A stretch of 64,000 nucleotides of DNA, taken from assembly GCF_047302405.1 (NCBI RefSeq), contig NZ_CP154853.1, forward strand, positions 4,588,001 to 4,652,000. The letters are read 5' to 3'. Shown piece after piece: positions 18,571 through 27,066 of this stretch (its first letter is position 1; each line of letters begins with the position of its first letter). The stretch is from Alkalihalobacillus sp047302405 (GTDB lineage: Bacteria > Bacillota > Bacilli > Bacillales > Bacillaceae_D). A program made the translations under genes and the position numbers. Under the pieces are notes generated by a model. The model was not told the origin of the DNA. It did no database searches and saw nothing but the letters and a program-made list of their open reading frames with translations.

Positions 18571-18695
18571 AAAACGGAGCCAGCGTAATACCCGGAGACT
18601 CCCGGTTCACCCGCGGAACGCGTAGGGTATGGAGCTGGCGGAGTAAGAGAAATTCATGCAAACCTACTAACTGACATGACGTTTTCAGAGGCCTT
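18571..18695 (+). repeat. Dispersed structured repeat, copy 1
   Basis: GCCAGC (18579-18584) and ATACCC (18588-18593) pair with GGGTAT (18625-18630) and GCTGGC (18634-18639), leaving a 3x3 internal loop. The 31-nt apical part contains GGAGACTCC and CGCGGAACGCG. Related copies are at 31990-32115, 35341-35440 and 61897-61975. Copy 2 keeps the fold with a compensatory change. No protein is encoded. Confidence 0.7.
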
Positions 18696-18699
18696 AGTT

Positions 18700-19012
18700 T
18701 AATCAATCTAGCTACGTCCGTTAGAAGCTCGAGAAAAATCGCCCATCTGAGTGAAGACAAAAAGCGTCTTCATCAGCTGTTCTTGCCCACAGGACGTGGG
18801 TACAAGGCGTTGCGGCAGGATGGCGCGAACTTAGCGTTGATCCTTAATATTCTCGCTTCTGAACGAACAGGCTTCGCTTTTTAATCAGTCTAGCTACGCC
18901 TGTTAGAAGCTCGAGAAAAATCGGTTCGTCTAATGAAGACAAAGAGCGTCTTCAGTAGTCGCCCCTAATTTTTTCTCGCTTCTGAACGAACAGGCTTCGC
19001 TTTTTAATCAGA
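18700..19012 (+). repeat. Tandem and inverted repeat block upstream of the essB-like gene
   Basis: A segment containing TCTAGCTACG, TTAGAAGCTCGAGAAAAATC and a TGAAGAC...GTCTTCA hairpin occurs twice (about 18705-18775 and 18889-18956). A second segment, TTCTCGCTTCTGAACGAACA followed by GGCTTCGCTTTTTAATCA, also occurs twice (18851-18888 and 18973-19010). The two segment types are partly complementary, so 18897-19000 can fold into one long hairpin. The last arm ends at the ribosome-binding site of the next gene. It could terminate or attenuate transcription into the essB-like gene, or be a degenerate miniature element. Confidence 0.65.
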
Positions 19013-19028
19013 AAAGGAGGGGAGAGCA

Positions 19029-20801
19029 TTGGCGAAAGAAATACAATTTTCCAATGGAACGATCGTTTTATTAGAAGATTCATTTTTAGTTGAATTAAAT
19101 AAACACGGGACAAATGTGCAAGAGATCGAACAGCTTGATGAGTTAAAAAAACCAAACTCTCTATTTTTCCCACTTATCGAATATGAAATGGACGAAGAGA
19201 AAATCCGTCTTACATATAAAAAGTCACCGGGATATTTTCCGTTTGTAGATTTTTTACAAATTAATCAAAAGGAAAAGCAAAAGTTAGCGTTGGCCCTACT
19301 CGATATTCAACAAATCGAGGGAACTCAATTTACGACTTCAATTGAGCCAAACAATGTTTTTTTCCGTCAAGATGGGAAGGTGAAATTGTTACATCGAGGG
19401 ATTCGTTCGGTTCTTCCACCTGAAAATTTGGAACGGAAAACCTTTCTATACCATTTAAAATGTTTAATTGTTTCCTTATTTTCAGGAGTTGATTTCCATC
19501 AGCTTGTCGAAAAAGGTTTTGTAAAAGGAACAACCGCTTCTCCACTTGTCGATGACTTGATTCAAGCAAAGTCGCTCGATCAATTAGTTCAAGTGTTAAA
19601 AGGGGAGTATCCAGAGCCAGCCGTACCACCTATTAAGGAAAAATCAGGTAGTTCTGCAGCTAAGAAAGGGAAGAAGGGCACCGAAAAGCAGCATCAAAAA
19701 AAGAGTGGAGCTGGGCTAGGGCAGAGTTCCAACAAAGTCGTGCCGGAAACGAGTGGCCCATCATCCGAAAAGAAAGCGGCAACTCGAAAAGCGAAGCAAA
19801 GTGCAAAGCTTAAGCAAGTAAACAAGCAAGAGCCACCGCTTTTAGGACCAAATGAAGGAATCGATCAAGGGGGAAGTTTTCATCAGCCGCCAAAAACAAA
19901 TCCGAATCAAAGTCCATTTCCATCTTATAATCATGCACCAAACCAAGCCAACCAAGGGTTCCAAGGCACACCTCAAGGATATCCGTCACCACCAATTAAG
20001 GATGAAACTCTAGAAACAAAGAGTACACAGGCGGCATCTTCTTTTATGGCCGCACTTAATCGTTCGACAATTTTTATGATGGTTGGTGTATTAGTAATTG
20101 GACTGATTGTTGGTGGAACGATTCTTTATTTTTCATCTGTGAGACCAACTGCAAACGCACTATCTACTGAAATGGCTAATAATGAAGAGACAAATACCGA
20201 ATTACGCACGGCAAATGAAGAGCTCGAAGGCGAACTAGCATCAAAGGAACAGCAACTGGCTGCTTATCAAGCTCTAACAAATGATGACGTTGAAGCCGCT
20301 ATTACTGCTTTTGAAGCCCTCCCAGATTCAACGAGCGAAGATATGGAAGTGTTAGCCCAGTTATATAGGGAGCATAATACGGTGGAAAGTTTGTTGAAGG
20401 CCTTTGCCTTAGCTCCTCAATTTGAAGATGGAGCGGTTACCGGCTTGTATCAATTAAACAATGATGAAGCTAATGAAGCCTTACAATCTTTGGAGTCTGA
20501 GAATGCAACCGTACGGATAGAACAAGCCAGATTAAATGGCGACGACGAGCAAATTATCGCTATTTATGAAGAAGAGTTAAATGAACATGCACGAGCCAAA
20601 CAATTGGCCGGAAACAGTTATTTGCGGCAGGACGATTTAGACAAAGCTCGTGAAATAGCCCTAGAACGTGAAGATAAAGGTCTGCAAATTCGTATCCTCG
20701 AAAAAGAAATCGATTTAGTTAAAAAAGATGATGACTTAGACGATGATGAAAAAGATGAACTCATCGAAGGACTAGAAGATCGAATTGACGATTTAAGTTG
20801 A
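19029..20801 (+). CDS. essB: EssB/YukC-like pseudokinase membrane protein
   Basis: The 590-residue protein resembles EssB/YukC of type VII secretion. It has a cytoplasmic pseudokinase-like domain (about 1-200; IEPNNVFFRQDGKVKLLHRGIR stands where a kinase has its catalytic loop, without the catalytic Asp-x-x-x-x-Asn set). A long Lys/Gln/Pro-rich linker follows (about 205-335). There is one membrane segment (about 346-368, FMMVGVLVIGLIVGGTILYF). An extracytoplasmic helical, TPR-like region (about 375-590) begins with a coiled coil and ends very acidic. The linker is far longer than in typical EssB (about 400-450 residues). The start is a TTG with AAAAGGAGGGG upstream. It lies at the end of the kinase/FHA/Tad cluster. 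No EsxA, EssA or EssC genes are present in the window. Confidence 0.65.
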   Translation: MAKEIQFSNGTIVLLEDSFLVELNKHGTNVQEIEQLDELKKPNSLFFPLIEYEMDEEKIRLTYKKSPGYFPFVDFLQINQKEKQKLALALLDIQQIEGTQFTTSIEPNNVFFRQDGKVKLLHRGIRSVLPPENLERKTFLYHLKCLIVSLFSGVDFHQLVEKGFVKGTTASPLVDDLIQAKSLDQLVQVLKGEYPEPAVPPIKEKSGSSAAKKGKKGTEKQHQKKSGAGLGQSSNKVVPETSGPSSEKKAATRKAKQSAKLKQVNKQEPPLLGPNEGIDQGGSFHQPPKTNPNQSPFPSYNHAPNQANQGFQGTPQGYPSPPIKDETLETKSTQAASSFMAALNRSTIFMMVGVLVIGLIVGGTILYFSSVRPTANALSTEMANNEETNTELRTANEELEGELASKEQQLAAYQALTNDDVEAAITAFEALPDSTSEDMEVLAQLYREHNTVESLLKAFALAPQFEDGAVTGLYQLNNDEANEALQSLESENATVRIEQARLNGDDEQIIAIYEEELNEHARAKQLAGNSYLRQDDLDKAREIALEREDKGLQIRILEKEIDLVKKDDDLDDDEKDELIEGLEDRIDDLS

Positions 20802-20853
20802 TTGGAAGTTTAGTTTGAATGAAAGGGTCGTTAAATTTAAATTTGGTTCTTTT

Positions 20854-20895
20854 CCCCACAAAAGTGATTTATTAATCATTTGTGGGGCATTTTTA
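20854..20895 (+). terminator. Terminator of the tad/FHA/essB-like cluster
   Basis: CCCCACAAA at 20854 pairs with TTTGTGGGG ending at 20887. An additional inner ATGATT-type pairing and a T-rich tail complete a strong Rho-independent terminator 50 bases after the stop codon. Confidence 0.85.
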
Positions 20896-20939
20896 TGTCA
20901 AAATGTTTGAATGAATAGGGTAAAAGCGAACTTGAATTG

Positions 20940-21590
20940 AGAATGAAGCCGGAAGAGGGTTGTTAGAAAGTGGGAAAAGGAATTAAAGGGCGGGAATGAG
21001 GCTGAAAGCTATTGAATAAAAGTCTCAAAGGGAATCAAAGGCCGTCAATGAATCCAAAAGCCAGTTGCTAAAAGCCGCAAAGAGAATCAAAGAGCCGCAA
21101 TGAATCCCGAAGCACATGAATAAAAGCCGCAAAGGGAATCAAAGGCCGTCAATGAATCCCGAAGCACATGAATCAAAGCTGCAAAGGGAATCAAAGGCTG
21201 TCAATGAATCCCGAAGCCATCGAATCAAAGCCAGAAAGGGAATCAAAGAGCCGCAATGAATCCCAAAGCCATCGAATCGAAGCCACAAAGGGAATCAAAG
21301 GCCGTCAATGAATCCCAAAGCACATGAATCAAAGCTGCAAAGGGAATCAAAGACCGTCAATGAGTCCCGAAGCCATCGAATCGAAGCTGCAAAGGGAATC
21401 AAAGAGCCGCAATGAATCCCAAAGCACATGAATCAAAGCCAGAAAGGGAATCAAAGGCCGTCAATGAGTCCCGAAGCCATCGAATCGAAGCTGCAAAGGG
21501 AATCAAAGACCGTCAATGAATCCCAAAGCCATCGAATCGAAGCCCCTCAATTAACCCGAAATCCAGTCACATAAAAGCTCCAAAAATCAA
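20940..21590 (+). repeat. 52-bp tandem array A1 (GGGAATCA family)
   Basis: About ten clear units plus degenerate ends. Each carries GGGAATCAAAG, then GTCAATGAATCC or GCAATGAATCCC, then GAAGC followed by a variable 5-6 bases, then GAATCAAAGC. Units are contiguous without unique spacers and have a 51-53 bp period. The array fills the space between the cluster terminator and the prfA promoter. No open frame persists because 52 is not a multiple of three. Confidence 0.9.
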
Positions 21591-21614
21591 AGCAATCGCG
21601 TAAATCGAATCGCA

Positions 21615-21643
21615 TTGACCTAGCTAGAACGATATACTATAAT
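21615..21643 (+). promoter_or_regulatory. Sigma-A promoter of prfA
   Basis: TTGACC (21615-21620) and TATAAT (21638-21643) are separated by 17 bases and lie 41 bases before the prfA start. This is the cleanest vegetative promoter seen in the window. Confidence 0.8.
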
Positions 21644-21684
21644 TAGACTGTTATGGACTGGAAATTTTAATGAGGTGAAGAGAC

Positions 21685-22755
21685 GTGTTAGAACGTTTGC
21701 AATCAGTAGAAGACCGCTATAATCGGTTAAATGAGTTGTTAAGTGATCCTGATGTCATTAGTGATTCAAAAAAATTAAGAGAATATTCTAAAGAGCAATC
21801 AAATATAGAAGAAACCGTTCAAGTTTATCGCGAGTATAAAGAAGTGGCAGAGCAATTAAAAGACGCGAAACAAATGCTTGAAGAGAAGCTTGATAATGAA
21901 ATGTACGAAATGGTAAAGGAAGAAATTAATGAATTAAACCCACGCCAAAAAGAATTAGAAGAGAGCTTAAGAATTCTTTTATTACCAAAGGACCCGAATG
22001 ATGATAAAAACGTAATCGTCGAAATTCGTGGAGCGGCTGGTGGAGATGAAGCTCAACTTTTTGCTGGTGACCTTTACAAAATGTACTCTCGCTTTGCAGA
22101 AGCACAAGGCTGGCGTACGGAAGTAATTGAGGCTACTTCAACAGAGCTCGGCGGTTATAAAGAGATTATCTTTATGGTCAACGGGGCTGGAGCTTATTCT
22201 AAATTAAAGTATGAAAATGGAGCTCATCGTGTTCAACGTGTTCCACAAACGGAATCGGGCGGACGAATTCACACTTCTACAGCAACGGTCGCAGTTTTAC
22301 CTGAAGCAGAGGAAGTGGAAGTAGAAATCCACGATAAAGATATTCGTGTCGATACATTTGCATCAAGTGGACCAGGTGGGCAAAGTGTTAACACGACAAT
22401 GTCTGCTGTTCGTTTAACGCATTTACCGACTGCAACAGTTGTTTCTTGTCAGGATGAGAAATCACAAATCAAAAACAAGGAAAAAGCGATGAAAGTTCTT
22501 CGTGCCCGTGTTTATGATAAAATCCAACGAGAAGTTCAAGCTGAATACGATGAAACAAGAAAATCAGCTGTCGGTACAGGAGATCGTTCAGAGCGTATCC
22601 GCACGTACAATTTCCCACAAAGTCGTGTAACCGACCACCGCATCGGCTTAACATTGCAAAAGCTTGACCAAATTTTACAAGGGAAGATTGATGAAATCAT
22701 CGATGCTTTAATTGTAGAAGAGCAGGCCGAGCAAATGAGACGAGCGGAAGACTAA
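21685..22755 (+). CDS. prfA: Peptide chain release factor 1
   Basis: The 356-residue class I release factor recognises UAA and UAG. The codon-reading tripeptide is P-Q-T in RVPQTESGGRIHTS, typical of RF1 rather than the SPF of RF2. The peptidyl-tRNA hydrolysis motif is GPGGQSVNTT. Length is normal. The start is a GTG with GAGGTG 7 bases upstream. It is co-transcribed with prmC, whose product methylates the GGQ glutamine; the gap is 1 base. Confidence 0.97.
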   Translation: MLERLQSVEDRYNRLNELLSDPDVISDSKKLREYSKEQSNIEETVQVYREYKEVAEQLKDAKQMLEEKLDNEMYEMVKEEINELNPRQKELEESLRILLLPKDPNDDKNVIVEIRGAAGGDEAQLFAGDLYKMYSRFAEAQGWRTEVIEATSTELGGYKEIIFMVNGAGAYSKLKYENGAHRVQRVPQTESGGRIHTSTATVAVLPEAEEVEVEIHDKDIRVDTFASSGPGGQSVNTTMSAVRLTHLPTATVVSCQDEKSQIKNKEKAMKVLRARVYDKIQREVQAEYDETRKSAVGTGDRSERIRTYNFPQSRVTDHRIGLTLQKLDQILQGKIDEIIDALIVEEQAEQMRRAED

Positions 22756-22756
22756 G

Positions 22757-23632
22757 ATGAAACAAATGACTGTGAATGGAGCCCTCAATTGGGCTTCTTC
22801 TTTTTTAGAGGCACAAAAGGCTGAGTGGGAAAAGCCGGCGATTGAATGGTTATTACGTCACCATCTTCAAATATCGCGTTCACAAATGTTTATGATGATG
22901 CATGATGAGGTCGAGCCTGAGGTGTTCGCGATATTTTGTGCCGATGTTAAAAAATATAGCGAGGGCATGCCGGTTCAGCACCTGATCGGTTATGAAGAAT
23001 TTTATGGCCGTCCGTTTAAAGTGAATCGTAATGTACTCATCCCAAGGCCAGAAACGGAAGAGCTAGTCGTCGCTGTTTTGCAAAAAAAACAAGAACTATT
23101 TAGGGAGAGCCGTGCTGTCTCCGTGCTTGATGTTGGAACTGGTAGTGGGGCAATTGCGATTTCGTTGGCATTGGAAGACGCCCAATTGAATGTCGCGGCC
23201 GTTGATTTGTCAGAAGCCGCGTTACAAGTAGCAAAAGAAAACGCTGTTCATTTAGGGGCACAAGTGAATTTTGAGATAAGTGATTTGCTGCAAACCCCGA
23301 TAAAGAGCGAGTGCAAATTTGATATCATCGTCTCTAATCCTCCATACATACCGATTGGTGAAAAGGCGACCCTTGCTGCTAATGTGAGAGAACACGAGCC
23401 ACACCTCGCCTTATTTGGGGGCGAAGACGGCTACGATTTATATCGACGCCTTGTGCGAGAGCTACCATTAGTTATGAATGATCGAGGCCTCATTGCATTC
23501 GAAGTCGGTGCCGGTCAAACAAGGGAAGTAGCAAGCATGCTGCGGGAAGCTTTCCGACACGCGACAGTGGAAAGGTTGAACGACATTAACGGAAAAGACC
23601 GAATCGTCCTTTGTTATGGCGATTTAAATTAA
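22757..23632 (+). CDS. prmC: Release factor glutamine N5-methyltransferase
   Basis: The 291-residue enzyme uses S-adenosylmethionine to methylate the GGQ glutamine of RF1 and RF2. The N-terminal helical domain (about 1-75) is followed by a Rossmann methyltransferase domain with VLDVGTGSGAIAIS and the diagnostic VSNPPYIP motif, plus IPRPETEELV. It directly follows prfA, the usual arrangement. Confidence 0.96.
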   Translation: MKQMTVNGALNWASSFLEAQKAEWEKPAIEWLLRHHLQISRSQMFMMMHDEVEPEVFAIFCADVKKYSEGMPVQHLIGYEEFYGRPFKVNRNVLIPRPETEELVVAVLQKKQELFRESRAVSVLDVGTGSGAIAISLALEDAQLNVAAVDLSEAALQVAKENAVHLGAQVNFEISDLLQTPIKSECKFDIIVSNPPYIPIGEKATLAANVREHEPHLALFGGEDGYDLYRRLVRELPLVMNDRGLIAFEVGAGQTREVASMLREAFRHATVERLNDINGKDRIVLCYGDLN

Positions 23633-23646
23633 ATGAATGTGGAAAG

Positions 23647-23678
23647 CAGTGCCGACTAGGAGTTGGTGCTGTTTTTTT
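23647..23678 (+). terminator. Terminator of prfA-prmC
   Basis: An 11-bp stem including G-U pairs (CAGTGCCGACT with AGTTGGTGCTG) around a 3-nt loop is followed by seven T, 15 bases after the prmC stop. Confidence 0.8.
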
Positions 23679-23699
23679 GTGGTGTATAGCTGGTTGAAA

Positions 23700-23863
23700 G
23701 GACAAAAAGGAGAGGTGGAGCGTAACGAATGTCCAATAAAAGAGGGTTATAGGACAAAAAGGAGAGGTGGAGTGTAACGAATGTCCAATAAAAGAGGGTT
23801 ATAGGACAAAAAGGAGAGGTGGAACGTAGCGAATGTCCAATAAAAGAGGGTTATAGGACAAAA
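23700..23863 (+). repeat. 52-bp tandem array B1 (GGACA...TGTCC family)
   Basis: Three complete units start at 23700, 23752 and 23804, each exactly 52 bp, with a partial fourth GGACA at 23856. Each holds GGACAAAAAGGAGAGGTGG, then an inverted TGTCCAATAAAAGAGGG. The units differ at only a few positions. The array lies between the convergent ends of prmC and the NERD gene. Confidence 0.92.
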
Positions 23864-23910
23864 TAAAAAAGAAACCGCCTTAATTGTCCCATTAGCATTT
23901 ATGGCGGTTC
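23861..23910 (-). terminator. Terminator of NERD gene 1
   Basis: On the minus strand GAACCGCC pairs with GGCGGTTTC over a 23-base loop and is followed by TTTTTTATTTT. It lies about 45 bases past the stop of the NERD gene. Confidence 0.7.
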
Positions 23911-23956
23911 AAAGTTTTATCCAAATTTGCTTACCCTGTTTAATGACTGTCACCAT

Positions 23957-24883
23957 TTACTTGTCTACATAGTAGGAGCTTTTCCGACCACCGATAAGTT
24001 TGTATTTTTTCGTTAGCAGTCTTTGAAGAGTGCGTCGCTTTTGGCTATCTAATTTACACCATTCGCTAATGGCACTTGTGGTTAATTTTCTTTTTGGAAA
24101 TAATAAGCGAAATTCCTTGATGCTCCGATTAGCAGCTTCGTAAAATTTTTCGCTATAATGGCAGTTTCTACATAATAAATAATGGCCACTGAAATAAGTC
24201 TCCAAACTATTGCACTTGCTACAAAAAATGCCTTTGTTCAATTGGGAATATTCATAGACGGGGATTCGAGAATGAGGGCTTTGCTTGAGATGAGAAGTTA
24301 ATAAAAATTCAGCTAACTTTTTGTGAGAAGCTTTCATTTTTCTGTATGGTTGCTGTAATAATTTCTTTTTAAATCGGGTCATTAAAGGTGGAAAGATAAA
24401 ATGAGGGTTATGTGGATCAGCTTGAAATAAATGAAATTCAGGATTGATGAAAATCACATAGGAAGTAATCGGTGGCGGTTGTAAATGATATTCCTGAAAA
24501 AGCTGTCTGAGTAGGGATTCACTCCGATTTAGTTGCTCTAGGGGGTTTTTTATTTCGAGCTTGGATTGGGTATAAAACCGGTTTTCTTCATAAATAAAGG
24601 CACCTTCGTAGTTTTTTACCTCAAATAAAAGGACGGAGCTTGGTGTAATGATAAGGGAATCCAACTGGAATATGGTTTTGTTTTTCTCGAGGAGGAGGTC
24701 ATGGAGTTGAATCCAATCTTCGGGTAAATCGGCAGTCCATTCGTCAAATTGGCGTTCACCTTTCAATCCTTTTTCTAAATGGAGAATATGCTGAGCGTCT
24801 TCTTCTGTTAAAAGCTGACCTCGTGCTTTTAAACTATGCCAAATTGATAATTCAATTGGTTTTTGTCGAGTTTTTTCAATCAT
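23957..24883 (-). CDS. NERD-domain (nuclease-related) protein 1
   Basis: The 308-residue protein has a NERD domain at about 38-150. It shows GLKGERQFDEW, then QLDSLIITPSSVLLFEVKNYEG, the acidic D...E-x-K core shared with PD-(D/E)XK-like nucleases. A helical middle part follows, then a four-cysteine zinc ribbon (CSKCNSL...CRNCHYS, about 222-247) and a basic C-terminal segment ending KSSYYVDK. NERD proteins are predicted DNA-processing enzymes, but this subgroup has no known function. A paralogue is at 39337-40263 and a broken one at 60291-61071. Start ATG after AAAGGAGGC. It is transcribed against its neighbours and has the look of an accessory gene. Confidence 0.82.
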   Translation of the reverse strand: MIEKTRQKPIELSIWHSLKARGQLLTEEDAQHILHLEKGLKGERQFDEWTADLPEDWIQLHDLLLEKNKTIFQLDSLIITPSSVLLFEVKNYEGAFIYEENRFYTQSKLEIKNPLEQLNRSESLLRQLFQEYHLQPPPITSYVIFINPEFHLFQADPHNPHFIFPPLMTRFKKKLLQQPYRKMKASHKKLAEFLLTSHLKQSPHSRIPVYEYSQLNKGIFCSKCNSLETYFSGHYLLCRNCHYSEKFYEAANRSIKEFRLLFPKRKLTTSAISEWCKLDSQKRRTLQRLLTKKYKLIGGRKSSYYVDK

Positions 24884-25042
24884 TTCTGCCTCCTTTTAAT
24901 AAAGTATCTATTATATTTTACAGAATTTTGCGTCTTTTGAGCAAGCTTTTTCGCTCTTTTTGATAAACACTCAGGAAATTTTATCAAAATATTTACCAAA
25001 ATATGATACACTACGTTTAAATGAATATATGTTGTAGAGTTT

Positions 25043-25199
25043 AGGTGCTCATTTAGAGTGAAAAGGGAATTCGGTGCGATACCGAAGCTGTTTCCGCAAC
25101 TGTAAATGCTGATGAAATAAGAGATGACCACTGTCCACGAAAGAGTGATGGGAAGGTTCTTAGAGTAAAAGGAAGCATAAGCCAGGATACCTGCCTAAT
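25043..25199 (+). promoter_or_regulatory. Cobalamin riboswitch
   Basis: The conserved blocks of the B12 aptamer appear in order: AGGTGCTC, AAAAGGGAAT, CGGTGCGATACCGAAGC, the B12 box variant TTTCCGCAACTGTAA, GACCACTG, GGGAAGG, and AAGCATAAGCCAGGATACC with terminal TGCC. It lies upstream of an adenosyltransferase-like gene and a substrate-binding lipoprotein. A terminator about 90 bases downstream suggests transcriptional control by adenosylcobalamin. Confidence 0.93.
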
Positions 25200-25285
25200 C
25201 TTGAACGTATTTGCTCTTCGGAAATTAAGAGGATTGTACGGTTATGTTTCTATCAGTCTATTTATTATATGGATATTAGGGATAC

Positions 25286-25311
25286 CGTCCGATTTTTTCG
25301 GGCGTTTTTTT
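25286..25311 (+). terminator. Riboswitch expression-platform terminator
   Basis: CGTCCGA pairs with TCGGGCG around a T-rich loop and is followed by seven T. It follows the cobalamin aptamer and precedes the coding region by about 185 bases. It is presumably formed when B12 is bound. Confidence 0.75.
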
Positions 25312-25495
25312 ATGGTTTTATATTGTTAAACAAACCGGCCTTCCCATATGAGCTCATATAGATGATGAATCCGCGTCAAACGACTCTCCTATAGGCAACA
25401 TGTCCTTTTTAATCCCTTTTAAAAAAGCCGACTTCCATTAAAAGAGCAAACCACAGAACATTCATAAGGAATCGTCCAAGGAACGAGGTGATGAT

Positions 25496-26050
25496 GTGAA
25501 AAAAGATATGAGGTATTTATGTTATCCGTATATGCGTGAATCGGCCTCAACCGTTGATTTTGAAATCAGAACCGATTCGATGACGACCCGAATAGGACAA
25601 GCGGCGAGTTTAGTAAAAAAGAATTCAAAGTTGATAACGGTGTATGATCACTTAATGGAACTTTTGCCGATGGCTTATCATCTGAATGGTTCAGTCAGAG
25701 GGAAACTGGCGATTGAAGAGCAAGATTTAGCTCGGTTAAGTGACATTTACGACTTTTATTTGGAGGTTGTTCAGGAGCAAATAACGCAATTTTTATTGCC
25801 ACAAGGCTCCGATGTGGCATGTGCTCTTCATGTGTGCCGAAGCGAAGCGAAAAAATCAGTCCGAGCTCTACATAAAGTTAGTTTAGAGAGAGATGTACCG
25901 AAGCTTTTATTTGACTACACTCATTTGCTCGCGAATGTCTTTTTTGTGATGGCGGTTTTTGTTAATCACCTTGAGGAAGTCCAGGAGGTTCCATTTCAAA
26001 GCAAGTCCTATCCAATGAGAAAACCGAAAAACGAGGAGGAGAAAAAATGA
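25496..26050 (+). CDS. Cob(I)alamin adenosyltransferase-like protein
   Basis: The 184-residue all-helical protein resembles the PduO/EutT-type ATP:cob(I)alamin adenosyltransferase fold. It has an N-terminal TRIGQAASLV stretch, NGSVRGKL, then ITQFLLPQGSDVACALHVCR, corresponding to the FILPGGS...LH-x-AR signature of the family. The match is divergent: the ATP-binding TRxGDxG segment is not obvious, so activity is not certain. The cobalamin riboswitch upstream supports a B12 role. Start GTG with GAGGTGATG upstream. Its stop overlaps the next start (ATGA), indicating translational coupling with the binding protein. Confidence 0.6.
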   Translation: MKKDMRYLCYPYMRESASTVDFEIRTDSMTTRIGQAASLVKKNSKLITVYDHLMELLPMAYHLNGSVRGKLAIEEQDLARLSDIYDFYLEVVQEQITQFLLPQGSDVACALHVCRSEAKKSVRALHKVSLERDVPKLLFDYTHLLANVFFVMAVFVNHLEEVQEVPFQSKSYPMRKPKNEEEKK

Positions 26051-26994
26051 ATACAAAACAATGGACAAAGTGGTTAAGCATTTTTATTACAATTTTATTT
26101 TTAACAGCGTGTCAAACAGACACAAATGAGCCAGGAGACGGAGCTCAAGGAATTGGTGACGATGCCGAGAGTTCTTATACGGTGACAGATGATGAGGGGA
26201 CAGAAATCACCTTTGAGCAAGCTCCTGAGACAGTTGTCTCGTTGCAACCAAGTAATACAGAAATTTTATTCGCTTTAGGAGTAGGAGATAAGGTCGTTGG
26301 GGCGACAGATTTTGATAATTATCCTGAAGAAGCCCTTGAAATTCAACGTGTATCTGATTCGATGAATATTGATGCCGAGGCGATTATTGCTTTGAATCCA
26401 GATGTCATTATTGCGTATACAATTGGACAAAGAGAAATGATTGAGCCACTTATTGATGCAGGAATTCCTATTTTTGTAATTGAATCAGCTACCTCTTTTG
26501 AAGATGTCTATGGTGACATCGAACAAATTGCGGCTATCATGGGTGTAAGTGAAAAGGGTGAGCAACTGAATGCGGAAATCCAAGCCCAAGTTGCTGCGGT
26601 TGAGGAAAATCTTCAAAACTTAGAAGATGAGAAGCAAATTTATTTTGAAATCAGCCCTGCTCCAGAAATTTATACAACAGGGGACGCCACTTTTCAACAA
26701 GAAATTATGAACAAAGCTAGTGTTATAAATGTTTTTGGTGACCAAGAGGGTTGGATTAAATTAAGTGAAGAAGAAGTTGTCAGCCGTAATCCAGAAGCTA
26801 TTTTTACAACCGTTCATTATGTTGACGACCCGATTGCTGAAATTAAAGCCCGTGATGGATGGGATGTAATCTCAGCGATTCAAAATGACCAAGTCTTCCT
26901 CGTTGATGGTGATATCCTGTCACGACCAGGCCCAAGAATTGGCGAAGCAGTAGAATTATTAGCAAAAGAAGCTTATCCAGAGCTTTTTGAGTAA
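26047..26994 (+). CDS. ABC transporter substrate-binding lipoprotein, probably cobalamin (BtuF-like)
   Basis: The 315-residue lipoprotein has lipobox LFLTAC and a short acidic linker. A two-lobed metal/cobalamin/siderophore-binding fold (TroA/BtuF type) follows: VVSLQPSNTEILFALGVGDKVVG, NPDVIIAYTIG, and C-terminal RPGPRIGEAVELLA. The ligand is inferred from the riboswitch and the coupled adenosyltransferase-like gene; iron siderophores are the alternative. No BtuC permease or BtuD ATPase follows, so the transporter must be completed from elsewhere in the genome. Confidence 0.82.
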   Translation: MNTKQWTKWLSIFITILFLTACQTDTNEPGDGAQGIGDDAESSYTVTDDEGTEITFEQAPETVVSLQPSNTEILFALGVGDKVVGATDFDNYPEEALEIQRVSDSMNIDAEAIIALNPDVIIAYTIGQREMIEPLIDAGIPIFVIESATSFEDVYGDIEQIAAIMGVSEKGEQLNAEIQAQVAAVEENLQNLEDEKQIYFEISPAPEIYTTGDATFQQEIMNKASVINVFGDQEGWIKLSEEEVVSRNPEAIFTTVHYVDDPIAEIKARDGWDVISAIQNDQVFLVDGDILSRPGPRIGEAVELLAKEAYPELFE

Positions 26995-27066
26995 AAGTAG
27001 TTGATTAAATAAACGTTTAATTAAAAACACTACCTGTGTCGAGGGTTGATTAATAATCTGGGCTTA

